Shown here piece by piece: positions 44,947 through 53,133 of a stretch of 64,000 bases of DNA. The stretch covers positions 1 through 64,000 of the forward strand of contig NZ_JACJQY010000021.1 in NCBI RefSeq assembly GCF_014696925.1. The letters are read 5' to 3'. Each line of letters opens with the position of its first letter. Within the stretch, counting starts at the first letter, position 1. The DNA comes from Phormidium tenue FACHB-1050. GTDB taxonomy: Bacteria > Cyanobacteriota > Cyanobacteriia > Pseudanabaenales > Pseudanabaenaceae. The notes under the pieces were generated by a model. That model saw nothing but the letters and a program-made list of their open reading frames with translations, was not told the origin of the DNA and did no database searches. A program made the translations under genes and the position numbers.

Positions 44947-45207
44947 GCGATGCGCAACTAAAAGTCAGAAAGCATTGGTTCCTCGTATTGTACTTATGAT
45001 AAATTTGAATTTTCGGGAGCTCAAATAACCACAAGTTGGTAGCTCAAAAATAAAAGCATTGGTTCCTCGTATTGTACTTATGATAAATTTGAATTTTCGG
45101 GAGCTCAAATAACCACAAGTTGGTAGCTCAAAAATAGTTGCACATCGCTTGCTTAAAGGGCTTACTTAAAGGAAAAGTGAGACAGTCTGCCGAATAAACC
45201 TTTAAAA
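44947..45207. other. Repeat-bearing gap pyrB-side
   Basis: Contains the tandem duplication at 44971-45136 and the left direct repeat of the redox cassette (45102-45158). No gene is seen. Confidence 0.6.
44971..45136. repeat. Tandem duplication, 84-bp period
   Basis: Two adjacent copies of a sequence beginning AGCATTGGTTCCTCGTATTG, the second starting at 45055. Over at least 82 bp they read the same by eye. Confidence 0.92.
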
Positions 45208-46662
45208 TCAAGCGCAAGTCGTCAATAAAATATCGAGTTGCGCTGATTCTAAACGACCAGCTTCGTATAACGTTTTGGCAATTTCAGAAAATTTCAACAC
45301 CGTATGGGCTTGATAACCCTGACGCGCTAGTTTATGGGTTACATCCCTTTCGTGATCGATCAATACAACCACATCCTTCACCATTAAACCCACCGATTGC
45401 AGTTTTTCGATGCCTTCTAGCACACTCTTACCTGTGATCAGAACGTCATCAATCAACACAACCATTTCACCTTCCTGAAATTGCCCTTCAATTAAACGAC
45501 GAGTTCCGTGGGCTTTGACCTCTTTGCGAGGAAAAATCATGGGGTAGTTGAGGCGCAACCCCAAACCAGTTGCCGTGGGCAATGAGCCGTAGGGAATGCC
45601 TGCAATGCGATCGAACGTCAAAGTTTTAAGAATATTGGCATAGGCATTGAGGACTTGCTCAAATACTTGAGGATGTGAAATTATGGTGCGTAGGTCAATA
45701 TGATAGGGAAACGTCGCACCAGATGCTTGGACAAATTTTCCAAACTGGATGCAGCCAATGTCATAAAGCTGCAAAATCAAATCCTTATGGAGATGTTCTT
45801 GCAGAATGCACACATTTGAAAACCAAACCGAACAGGTTGGATTTCCCTGATTCATGTCTGCTCTCATCTGGTTGATGTCATTCCGTAGCGATTTGATGGC
45901 ATTTCTGGGAGATTCAAGGCTTAACAGATCATCGGGAGTAGAAATAATAAGCCCATCAGCATTAGAGGTCAGTCCTGCTTTCAGCAATGCTTTTAATTCT
46001 GTTGGCTCTAGCGAAATGTCATCCGCTAAGATCAACCGCTCAGGCGAAATCGCACGGATGCGGGCAAAGACATCAGCACTGCCAGCCACTTCTAACCCCA
46101 ACTGCTCTGCAATCCCCCAAGTTTTAGCTTGCTCTACTAAATTCAGATAGAACGGCGATTGACGGGTCGGATATTCTTGCAACATAGCTGTTGAAGAATT
46201 GTCCGTAGCACACAAGATAAATACAGCTTTATCTGGATAGATGAGAAAGGGAGTCACGCCATCTTGCCCAATGTATGGATTGAGGGTAACTGCATCTACC
46301 TGCCAGACTTTAAAGATCATCTGGGAAAAAATTCTGCTGGTATGACTGTCACTATGCTGAGCATCTAGAATAACTGGAATGTGATGTGGGATGGTCGCCA
46401 GGATCTGCCGCAATAATCCTAGCCCCGAAGCCCCCAATGCGCGATAGAACTCAAAAGTTAGCGTGTAAGCGCAAACTAAATCAGCCGTTTCAACAATCAA
46501 CCATTGCAACCATTCCTGTAATTCCCAAATATGAGCATGAGCTCCTTCCCAACCACCTAGGTGTTGAGGCCATATTTGAGGATTTGGAGAGAGTTCAACA
46601 GAGAGCAAACTCTGATTGCGGGTCATAGCTTTGCTCAACTTATCACAAAAATTCATAAACAA
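45208..46662 (-). CDS. Orotate phosphoribosyltransferase with N-terminal OMP decarboxylase-like domain
   Basis: 484 residues. The C-terminal half has the PRPP-binding motif MVVLIDDVLITGKS and the OPRT loop TFDRIAGIPYGSLP...GLRLNYPMIFPRKE, predicting orotate to OMP. The N-terminal half has the type-2 OMP decarboxylase outline, but the catalytic DAKxxD tetrad reads VILDAQHSDS: the essential Lys is Gln. Decarboxylase activity is therefore doubtful, while OPRT looks intact. Fusions in this order are known in cyanobacteria. Confidence 0.85.
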   Translation of the reverse strand: MFMNFCDKLSKAMTRNQSLLSVELSPNPQIWPQHLGGWEGAHAHIWELQEWLQWLIVETADLVCAYTLTFEFYRALGASGLGLLRQILATIPHHIPVILDAQHSDSHTSRIFSQMIFKVWQVDAVTLNPYIGQDGVTPFLIYPDKAVFILCATDNSSTAMLQEYPTRQSPFYLNLVEQAKTWGIAEQLGLEVAGSADVFARIRAISPERLILADDISLEPTELKALLKAGLTSNADGLIISTPDDLLSLESPRNAIKSLRNDINQMRADMNQGNPTCSVWFSNVCILQEHLHKDLILQLYDIGCIQFGKFVQASGATFPYHIDLRTIISHPQVFEQVLNAYANILKTLTFDRIAGIPYGSLPTATGLGLRLNYPMIFPRKEVKAHGTRRLIEGQFQEGEMVVLIDDVLITGKSVLEGIEKLQSVGLMVKDVVVLIDHERDVTHKLARQGYQAHTVLKFSEIAKTLYEAGRLESAQLDILLTTCA

Positions 46663-46679
46663 TTTTGGGAGAGAAGGAT

Positions 46680-47333
46680 CTAATCGTCATAAATACGACA
46701 TTCCAAGGCATTGGGATTATCCTCGCAGTACGACAGGAGTGAATTCTGTTCCTTTTTTTCGACCTGTTGATGGGCGGCTTCCGCTTCCTTCTTTTTGACC
46801 CGTTGATGGGCGAATTCCGACTGGAGTTCCTCAAGCGCATCCCAAGCCGCAGCACACTCTGGAGAGGTGCTCCCCCTTGCTATACAAATAGTTCGCGCGT
46901 CTTCACGGGCAATTTCGATTTCATCTTCAATAAATAGTCGTTTCGGATTTTCTACAAAGTCACTCTTAAAGAGAATGTCACTGACGGAAACAATACCTAG
47001 CAAGGTTTTGCCATGAATCACAGGTGCTCGACGAATGTGGGTTTGAGCAAATAACCGAGCCACATATTCCACACCCAGTTCGGGATTGATGACCACACAG
47101 GGCTTAACCATAATTTCGTAAACCCGCACTGTCTTGGGATCGAGACCAAAGGCTGCCACTTTGTAGATAATGTCGGTTTCAGTCACCATCCCATAGGGGT
47201 CTTGTTCATGGCGTGGTTCGACTATCAGTCCCCGTAGGTGTTTGTCTTTCATCAACTTCACAGCATCTGCAACCGTTGCCGAACCAAGAATGGTGACAAC
47301 GTTTGGGGTCATAATTTCTTCAGCTTGCATCAT
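46680..47333 (-). CDS. CBS-domain / CP12 fusion protein
   Basis: 217 residues. Two CBS motifs (IMTPNVVTILG...HLRGLIV and PCVVINPELG...RRAPVIHGKTLLG) form a Bateman module. The C-terminal part is CP12-like, with the N-terminal Cys pair (TICIARGSTSPECAAAWDALEEL) and the C-terminal YCEDNPNALECRIYDD. The linker between the pairs is expanded by a Lys/Glu-rich coil (KKKEAEAAHQQVEKKE). CP12 holds GAPDH and PRK inactive in the dark through disulfides; CBS domains bind adenylates. The fusion would join energy and redox sensing. A 75-bp tandem duplication lies upstream. Confidence 0.9.
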   Translation of the reverse strand: MMQAEEIMTPNVVTILGSATVADAVKLMKDKHLRGLIVEPRHEQDPYGMVTETDIIYKVAAFGLDPKTVRVYEIMVKPCVVINPELGVEYVARLFAQTHIRRAPVIHGKTLLGIVSVSDILFKSDFVENPKRLFIEDEIEIAREDARTICIARGSTSPECAAAWDALEELQSEFAHQRVKKKEAEAAHQQVEKKEQNSLLSYCEDNPNALECRIYDD

Positions 47334-47481
47334 AGGAATTTAAATTTTTATTGAATGGGATAACTGGAATATGTTAAAAATTGGCTAGTATTGCCCAGAA
47401 AGTAATATAGGAATTTAAATTTTTATTGAATGGGATAACTGGAATATGTTAAAAATTGGCTAGTATTGCCCAGAAAGTAAT
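47332..47481. repeat. Perfect 75-bp tandem duplication
   Basis: 47332-47406 is repeated exactly at 47407-47481. It fills the space between the zinc-ribbon gene and CBS-CP12 and touches the start of the latter, so the leader is doubled. Confidence 0.93.
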
Positions 47482-47500
47482 GTGCTGGGTGCTAATTTCA

Positions 47501-47755
47501 TCACAGATAGCAGAGAGGTAAGAGGGCGATCGCTGAATCTGGTCGGGAGGCAGCTTTCTCCTGAATGCCAGGTGCATAGGCTTCAAGTACTGCACCGTTT
47601 TGTGAACATGTCGTCATGAAATAGTCGCAGGTTGGACATTCGGTCTGAGTCACTTGTAGTCTTGGGCACTTACACCCAATGGTTAAGCGAGTGCTAAAGA
47701 GCCGTTGAGCCTCGCTGCCGCAGTTGGGACATCGAATTTTCATAATTTTGTTCAT
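47501..47755 (-). CDS. Small zinc-ribbon protein
   Basis: 84 residues with four closely spaced cysteine motifs: CPNC near the start, CKC, CPTC and a further Cys (TTC). Such a pattern fits a zinc ribbon or small Fe/Zn redox protein. The function is not known. It lies in line with trxA and the ferredoxin gene. Confidence 0.65.
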   Translation of the reverse strand: MNKIMKIRCPNCGSEAQRLFSTRLTIGCKCPRLQVTQTECPTCDYFMTTCSQNGAVLEAYAPGIQEKAASRPDSAIALLPLCYL

Positions 47756-47828
47756 CGTTGCATTTCAAAATTGAATGATCGCGTGAGAAGGAAATGTTCA
47801 GAAACAAGGGGGAACACACATTGGAATA

Positions 47829-48152
47829 CTATCGCTGTCGTTCTACCGCAGCCATAAATTCTTCATAGGGCTTGACCCCAATTAACGTTTCCATCAATTC
47901 GCCCTGTTTAAATACCATGACGGCTGGAATACTTCTAATTCCAAAGCGTTTGGCTACGGCTTTGTTCTCGGTCACGTCCAGCTTGAGGACTTTTGCGCGA
48001 TCGCTATAATCTTCAGCCAGTCGATCAATTAATGGCGCAACCATTTTGCAAGGTCCACACCAAGTTGCCGTGCAATCCACAACCATAAGTGATTCATTGC
48101 TCAATAGGGAATCAAATTCAGTTTCATCTTGAATAAATGTAGCCGTAACCAT
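47829..48152 (-). CDS. trxA: Thioredoxin
   Basis: 107 residues with the canonical active site WCGPC (residues 31-35), cis-Pro in RSIPAVMVF and the GVKPYEEF end. It is a general disulfide reductase; next to CBS-CP12 it could be the reductant that opens CP12 disulfides (inference). It lies 45 bp downstream of the ferredoxin gene. Confidence 0.95.
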   Translation of the reverse strand: MVTATFIQDETEFDSLLSNESLMVVDCTATWCGPCKMVAPLIDRLAEDYSDRAKVLKLDVTENKAVAKRFGIRSIPAVMVFKQGELMETLIGVKPYEEFMAAVERQR

Positions 48153-48197
48153 GTCTATATCTCCAAATTGATGATGTGTGAGTTAGTACTGTGTGAC

Positions 48198-48494
48198 TTA
48201 GTACAAATTTTCTTCTTGGTGCGTTTTAATCGTGCAATTGGATCGGGGATAAGTAACACAGGTCAGCACAAACCCAGCATTCACTTGGTCTTCATCTAAA
48301 AATGATTGATCCGACTGATCCACTTCACCAGAAATCAGTTTGCCAGCACAGCTAGAACAAGACCCTGCCTGACAAGAAATTGGTAAGTCAATGTCCGCTT
48401 CGCATGCGGCTTCGTAAACGGTTTGATCGTCTTGGACATCGATGGTGACATCTAATCCCTCGTCATTCACGAGTTTTACTTTGTAAGTTGCCAT
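48198..48494 (-). CDS. petF: Plant-type [2Fe-2S] ferredoxin
   Basis: 98 residues with cluster ligands Cys41, Cys46, Cys49 and Cys79 in CQAGSCSSC and VLTCV. It carries electrons from photosystem I to FNR, Ftr and other acceptors. It is first in the Fd-Trx-Zn ribbon-CBS-CP12 series. The genome will have other ferredoxins; this copy may be specialised. Confidence 0.95.
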   Translation of the reverse strand: MATYKVKLVNDEGLDVTIDVQDDQTVYEAACEADIDLPISCQAGSCSSCAGKLISGEVDQSDQSFLDEDQVNAGFVLTCVTYPRSNCTIKTHQEENLY

Positions 48495-48574
48495 GCGGTA
48501 CTCCTAATCAAAACAAATTTAAGGCGTTAAGTTGGGATATAGTGTTCTTGCAAGTCATTGAAATAGACACCACC

Positions 48575-49009
48575 ATGACAGCAGTTCCTTCCAACAATTT
48601 ATCTGCCTGGGAGCGCCTAGAGCAAGGCAGGCAAACAAAAGCAAGCAACGGTGGTTATGCGGGCTACGGATCGCCTGCGTTTGGGCAACGATCAGTAGAT
48701 GGTGAATTAGTGAATGACCCAGAAGAGTCTCAGGTAATTGAACTAATTCGCCGCCATCACAAATCTGGGAAATCGTTACAGAAGATCGCCGATTGGCTCA
48801 ATGAAAATGGGTACACCACCAAACGAGGTCAACTGTGGCATCGTATTTCCGTAAAACGAGTGCTCGATCGACTCTACGGAAAGCTGTCCAGAATCTCAGG
48901 AGTAGCATCTCAGGATGAACAAAACCCTGAAGCGTCTCCCCTAGCGCTTGATGACATCGCAACCGACAACCATATAGAGAATCTAATACTTCTAGGTAAA
49001 GGGTTTTAA
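48575..49009 (+). CDS. Orphan serine-recombinase 'Recombinase' domain protein
   Basis: 144 residues from ATG 48575. It contains the GYAGYGSPAFGQRSVDGELVNDPEESQVIELIRR...SLQKIADWLNENGYTTKRG pattern of the DNA-binding Recombinase domain (PF07508) in large serine recombinases. The N-terminal catalytic resolvase domain is absent, and no reading frame for it lies upstream; the region upstream is the divergent ferredoxin gene. It may be a stand-alone DNA-binding protein or a remnant. Confidence 0.75.
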   Translation: MTAVPSNNLSAWERLEQGRQTKASNGGYAGYGSPAFGQRSVDGELVNDPEESQVIELIRRHHKSGKSLQKIADWLNENGYTTKRGQLWHRISVKRVLDRLYGKLSRISGVASQDEQNPEASPLALDDIATDNHIENLILLGKGF

Positions 49010-49234
49010 CACTTAGTCTGTAACATCCCTCTATCATGCACCTATGTCTGTGCAAAACTGGTATAGATTTGAAACTAATAGCAATAAAACTTTACATTTC
49101 TCTTGAAGATGTCAGATGACACTACATTCTGGGATAGTTTTTGGGACGGTTTTAGCTGCTATGAAGGGCTGGGTTATTTCCTGTAGTGAGGCTCAATCTC
49201 CTATCTTGACTTTTCGGTTTACAGGAAGGTGCTG

Positions 49235-50428
49235 ATGCCACTCGATACATTTCAGAGTTGGGCTCCTAATCTAGAAGATGCCATCGATCGACATCCGTTG
49301 ACGCTGCCACCAAACACTCCATTGGTGGAGGCGATCGCTTTGCTCAGTCAGACGCATGACATTATTTGTGTGCTGACAGATGACCAAGCGTTGTCAACCC
49401 CTTCCGCCAAAGAGGTTCATACTAGCTGTGTGTTGGTAATGCAAGGGCAAGAACTATTGGGGATTTTGACAGAACGTGATGTGGTTAGACTTACCGCAAA
49501 AGGGCTTAACTTGACTGAGATAACCGTCGCTGATGTGATGGTGCATCCGATGATCACGTTGCCGCAGCAATCCATGCAAGACATTTTTGCCCCACTGTTT
49601 TTGTTTCGCCGCTACAAGATTCGTCATTTGCCGATTGTGGATGACCAAGGACATTTGGTCGGGGTTATTTCCCAAGAAAGTATTCGCAAAATTATGCGCC
49701 CAGCCAATCTCTTGCAGTTTCGTCGCGTATCGGATGTGATGACCACTAAGGTGGTGCATGCCCCACTCTCCGCTACGGTCTTGCAATTGGCGCAGTTAAT
49801 GACCGAGCATTGCGTGGGCTGTGTGGTGATCGTGCAAAGAAATTCAGAAGATAATGACTGCCCCGTTGGCATTGTGACGGAGCGCGATATTGTGCAGTTT
49901 CAATCGCTTCAAATCGATCTGCAAAAAACTCTGGCTCAAACGGTGATGAGTACGCCGCTATTTCTCCTCAGTCCTGAGGATTCGTTGTGGACGGCACATC
50001 AGCAAATGCAGAAAAGGCGAGTGGGGCGCTTGGTGGTGTCTTGGAACTGGGGGCAGGGGTTAGGAATTGTGACACAAACAAGTCTATTACGGGTTTTTGA
50101 CCCAATGGAAATGTATGGAGTGATTGAAAATTTACAACAAACTATTCAACATTTAGAGGCAGAGCGATCGCCTTCTAATCCCCCCCGTCAACCTGATCCT
50201 TTGCTTGTTCAGTCGAGTTCTGTAGACTCATTATTGCAACGGACTAGATCCCCATCTTGCAAAGAGATTGCGGGTGACAGTAAATTCCTACTTGCCCTGC
50301 TAGACAATGCTTACAAACACGTAAAGTACATGTTTGACAACTTAGATCTTTTAGTCGAGCAGCGGCAAACTCAGCTCCAGTCTGTTCTAGAGACGCTTGA
50401 GCAACTCGGTCATAAAATTAGATCTTAA
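49235..50428 (+). CDS. Four-CBS-domain protein
   Basis: 397 residues from ATG 49235, with AGGAAGG upstream. Four CBS motifs make two Bateman modules (for example VLVMQGQELLGILTERDVVRL, IVDDQGHLVGVISQESI, GIVTERDIVQF, RLVVSW). A linker and a C-terminal coiled coil follow (MFDNLDLLVEQRQTQLQSVLETLEQLG). The N-terminal part resembles the sensor region of CBS-containing cyanobacterial histidine kinases, but no PAS or kinase follows. Confidence 0.82.
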   Translation: MPLDTFQSWAPNLEDAIDRHPLTLPPNTPLVEAIALLSQTHDIICVLTDDQALSTPSAKEVHTSCVLVMQGQELLGILTERDVVRLTAKGLNLTEITVADVMVHPMITLPQQSMQDIFAPLFLFRRYKIRHLPIVDDQGHLVGVISQESIRKIMRPANLLQFRRVSDVMTTKVVHAPLSATVLQLAQLMTEHCVGCVVIVQRNSEDNDCPVGIVTERDIVQFQSLQIDLQKTLAQTVMSTPLFLLSPEDSLWTAHQQMQKRRVGRLVVSWNWGQGLGIVTQTSLLRVFDPMEMYGVIENLQQTIQHLEAERSPSNPPRQPDPLLVQSSSVDSLLQRTRSPSCKEIAGDSKFLLALLDNAYKHVKYMFDNLDLLVEQRQTQLQSVLETLEQLGHKIRS

Positions 50429-50790
50429 ACGCGATTATAAAAGCGTTATAGCAATATGCATGAAAACTAAGTTATGTAAAGGATTGTATTCAAATTTCTC
50501 AATAGAGTTTAACAATTGAAAATATTTTTTGGATTAGAGCCCTATAATGACAGATTTTCGTAAAAAGACTTTTGCCTATGTTTAAGAAGCTTGCAAGTAT
50601 GTTAAGAAGTGATGAATGTCGGTAATAAGCACATTGGATTTCAAATAGCTCAAACAACCACAGGTCATTATCTCAAAAATAGTTGTACATCGCTTATTTA
50701 AAGCCTGAAATAATGCTATATTAATAAGCCTGCTAAAATATCCAAATAGTATTGAACTAGATCACCCCCAGAAACTAGAGCCATAAACCC
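50429..50790. other. Intergenic region before rpsP
   Basis: 362 bp without a gene. It holds the right-hand direct repeat at 50647-50703 and presumably the rpsP promoter. Confidence 0.6.
50647..50703. repeat. Direct repeat matching 45102-45158
   Basis: 57 bp starting AGCTCAAACAACCACAGGTC, identical at 48 of 57 positions (my count) to 45102-45158, same orientation. The pair flanks the whole redox cassette. Confidence 0.8.
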
Positions 50791-51039
50791 ATGATGAAGT
50801 TGAGATTAAAGCGATTTGGCAAAAAATTTGAAGCCAGCTATCGCATCGTTGCCGTAAACAGTACTAGCCGTCGCGATGGTCGTCCCCTTGCTGAACTCGG
50901 TTTCTACAACCCACGTACCAAAGAAACCCAACTCGATGTACCAGCGATCGTGCTTCGCATCAAGCAAGGCGCTCAACCTACTGACACCGTACGTCGCATT
51001 CTCGAAAAAGCGAAGGTATTTGATCTCGTTACTGCCTAA
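50791..51039 (+). CDS. rpsP: 30S ribosomal protein S16
   Basis: 82 residues. Begins [11 protein letters not shown] after a doubled ATG; contains [25 protein letters not shown] as in all S16 proteins. It is followed 39 bp later by khpA, a conserved pairing. Confidence 0.96.
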   Translation: MMKLRLKRFGKKFEASYRIVAVNSTSRRDGRPLAELGFYNPRTKETQLDVPAIVLRIKQGAQPTDTVRRILEKAKVFDLVTA

Positions 51040-51078
51040 TTCTCTGAATTAATTTCTAATTTGTGCCGATCTAAACTT

Positions 51079-51450
51079 GTGCCAGACTATAACGCCTTAA
51101 TTAGTTTTTTGCTGAAGCCATTATTAGCTCATCCAGAGGCGCTTCGGGTAGATTTTGAGTCAAATAGCAAAAGCGATCGCGTCTGGATCAGAGTTGCTTT
51201 CGATCCAGAAGATCGGGGGCGAATTTTTGGTAAAGGGGGACGGACAATCCAAGCGGTTCGGACAGTGGTTATGACCGCAGCCGAAGAAGCTGGGCATAGT
51301 GCTAGATTTGAAGTCTTTGACCCAAACCCCAACGCAAATTCTGACGATTATCAATCTCGAAATGCAGAGCATTCTGAGCCAGAACGGCAAAAAATTCAAG
51401 TTGAGCGTCCTCGGATTAACGTTGAAAAGCCGAAGCGACGAGAAATTTAA
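51079..51450 (+). CDS. khpA: KH-domain RNA-binding protein KhpA
   Basis: Single KH domain with the GRIFGKGGRTIQAVRTVV motif (GxxG is GKGG). A C-terminal tail of about 40 hydrophilic residues follows. GTG at 51079 gives the family start MPDYNALISFLLKPLL; a TTG at 51061 would add six residues. KhpA binds many RNAs and works with KhpB in other bacteria. Confidence 0.88.
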   Translation: MPDYNALISFLLKPLLAHPEALRVDFESNSKSDRVWIRVAFDPEDRGRIFGKGGRTIQAVRTVVMTAAEEAGHSARFEVFDPNPNANSDDYQSRNAEHSEPERQKIQVERPRINVEKPKRREI

Positions 51451-51484
51451 AATAAAAGGGGTGCAAAAGCACCCCTTTTATTTT
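51449..51484. terminator. khpA terminator
   Basis: Perfect 16-bp arms, GGGGTGC-AAAA-GCACCCC core with A/T-rich flanks, overlapping the stop codon. Confidence 0.92.
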
Positions 51485-51533
51485 GAGAAACTAGTGAGAT
51501 TAAGTAAGTAGCTAGGCATAATTAATTACAAAG

Positions 51534-51582
51534 CAAAACCCGTAAAGTTGAGTCCCGCAGGGGCGCAACTTTACGGGTTTTG
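51534..51582. repeat. Hairpin upstream of cinA
   Basis: 17-bp perfect arms (CAAAACCCGTAAAGTTG) around a 15-nt loop that can itself pair weakly (CCC/GGG). It lies 26 bp ahead of cinA. Confidence 0.85.
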
Positions 51583-51608
51583 GTAATTTATTTTGCACAG
51601 GTACTCAT

Positions 51609-52868
51609 ATGAAGGTTGGCGCGGAAATTCTTTGCATTGGTACTGAGCTATTGCTGGGCGAAATTCTTAACAGCAATGCTCAGTATCTAGCACAACAACT
51701 TGCCCTATTGGGAGTCCCACATTTTTATCAAACCGTTGTTGGGGATAATCCCGATCGCATTCATCAGGCTTTAGAAATTGCTGCTAGCCGCTCTAACTTG
51801 ATTATCACTACGGGAGGACTGGGACCCACACCCGATGATCTCACCACTGAGGCGATCGCTAATTTTTTCAACACACCTCTCGAAGAACGTCCCGAAATTT
51901 GGGAGCGCATCCAGCAGATGGCAGCGCAGACAGGTAGGACACTTACCGCCAACAACCGCAAGCAAGCCCTACTACCAAAGGGTGCAGAGATTTTACATAA
52001 TCCCGTTGGCACTGCTCCAGGCATGATCTGGGAGCCTAAGCCAAATTTATTGATTCTTACCTTCCCTGGTGTACCCAGTGAGCTTTACCCGATGTGGGAG
52101 CAAACTGCTGCACCTTTGCTGCAAGCGAGAAACTATGGACAGGGGACATTTCACTCTAAAGTTTTGCTGTATTGGGGCATTGCCGAGTCAGCACTAGCGA
52201 CTAAAGTTAATCATTTATTCGATCTCAAAAATCCTACGGTTGCGCCCTATGCTAATTTCGGACAGGCAAGATTGAGAATCACGGCAAGAGCTAACACGCA
52301 AGAAGAGGCGATCGCTTTAATCGCTCCCGTCGAAGCGAAGATTCGGGAACTAACAGGTGAGTTTTGCTATGGCACTGATGAAGATACACTAGCGACTGTG
52401 GCAAGTAAGCTGTTACTGGAAAGTAGTCAAACTCTAGCAGTTGCTGAATCCTGTACAGGTGGATGGTTGGGTGAGACTTTAACTGAGGTATCAGGAAGTT
52501 CTAGTTATTTCCTCGGTGGCGTGATCAGTTATAGCAATGAGGTAAAAGTTGATTTACTTAATGTCGATCGCCAAGTTCTCGATCAGCATGGTGCAGTCAG
52601 TGAGATCGTTGCCGAACAAATGGCGATCGGGGTCAAGTCAAAGCTCAAATCGGATTGGGGGATCAGCATAACAGGGATCGCGGGACCAACTGGTGGCACG
52701 GAGACCAAGCCTGTGGGCTTGATTTACGTGGGGATCGCCTACCCCGATGGTAAGGTCGAGGCGATCGAGTTGCGTTTTAGTCCCTCTAGAGGAAGAAATT
52801 GGATTAGAAAGGCAACTGTAATGTCAGCTTTAGATTTGTTTAGGAAAAGATTTGTTATGATTGGGTAA
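51609..52868 (+). CDS. cinA: CinA-family protein
   Basis: 419 residues in two domains. The N-terminal MoeA/MogA-like (COG1058) fold has EILCIGTELLLGEILNSN and ITTGGLGPTPDD. The C-terminal nicotinamide-nucleotide amidase domain has VAESCTGGWLGE, SYSNEVKVDLL and GIAGPTGG. It acts in NAD-derivative salvage (pyridine nucleotide recycling). The start has a short leader after the hairpin. Confidence 0.93.
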   Translation: MKVGAEILCIGTELLLGEILNSNAQYLAQQLALLGVPHFYQTVVGDNPDRIHQALEIAASRSNLIITTGGLGPTPDDLTTEAIANFFNTPLEERPEIWERIQQMAAQTGRTLTANNRKQALLPKGAEILHNPVGTAPGMIWEPKPNLLILTFPGVPSELYPMWEQTAAPLLQARNYGQGTFHSKVLLYWGIAESALATKVNHLFDLKNPTVAPYANFGQARLRITARANTQEEAIALIAPVEAKIRELTGEFCYGTDEDTLATVASKLLLESSQTLAVAESCTGGWLGETLTEVSGSSSYFLGGVISYSNEVKVDLLNVDRQVLDQHGAVSEIVAEQMAIGVKSKLKSDWGISITGIAGPTGGTETKPVGLIYVGIAYPDGKVEAIELRFSPSRGRNWIRKATVMSALDLFRKRFVMIG

Positions 52869-52901
52869 ATAAACCTAGACGATGATAGGGAGCCAAGCAT
52901 A

Positions 52902-53045
52902 GTGAAAGCGATCAAGAAAGCACTGAAAGAGATCGGCGAAATTCTAAATCGCGTTCTGGAAGCCCTTTTGGGTCAAAATCAGCCCCAGCCTGAGTTGATT
53001 CCTATACCAGTAAGAAGTAACTCACGACGCGATCGTCGCCATTAA
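52902..53045 (+). CDS. Small basic protein, unknown
   Basis: 47 residues from GTG 52902, with GGGAG about 9 bp upstream. The first half is an amphipathic helix (KAIKKALKEIGEILNRVLEALL); a Pro/Gln-rich linker and a basic end (SNSRRDRRH) follow. It begins 33 bp after cinA and is probably co-transcribed. Function unknown. Confidence 0.55.
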   Translation: MKAIKKALKEIGEILNRVLEALLGQNQPQPELIPIPVRSNSRRDRRH

Positions 53046-53049
53046 GGTT

Positions 53050-53074
53050 ATAAGACTCGCTTAGCGGGTCTTAT
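53050..53074. terminator. Hairpin after the small gene
   Basis: ATAAGACTCGC-TTA-GCGGGTCTTAT, apex of the common type with one mismatch. Confidence 0.75.
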
Positions 53075-53094
53075 ATTTTGTTAGGGGGATTATT

Positions 53095-53133
53095 AAAAAT
53101 AATAGGTGGTACAAAGTACCACCTATTATTTTT
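53095..53133. terminator. Terminator of the RNase gene
   Basis: Perfect 18-bp arms, GGTGGTAC-AAA-GTACCACC core, A- and T-rich ends, abutting the RNase stop. Confidence 0.9.

Noticed and set aside
44971-45136. Possible CRISPR or iteron array
   Set aside because: Only two long adjacent copies, no short regular units and no replication gene nearby.
47332-47481. Possible CRISPR-like repeat
   Set aside because: Two adjacent 75-bp copies without spacers are a tandem duplication, not a CRISPR array.
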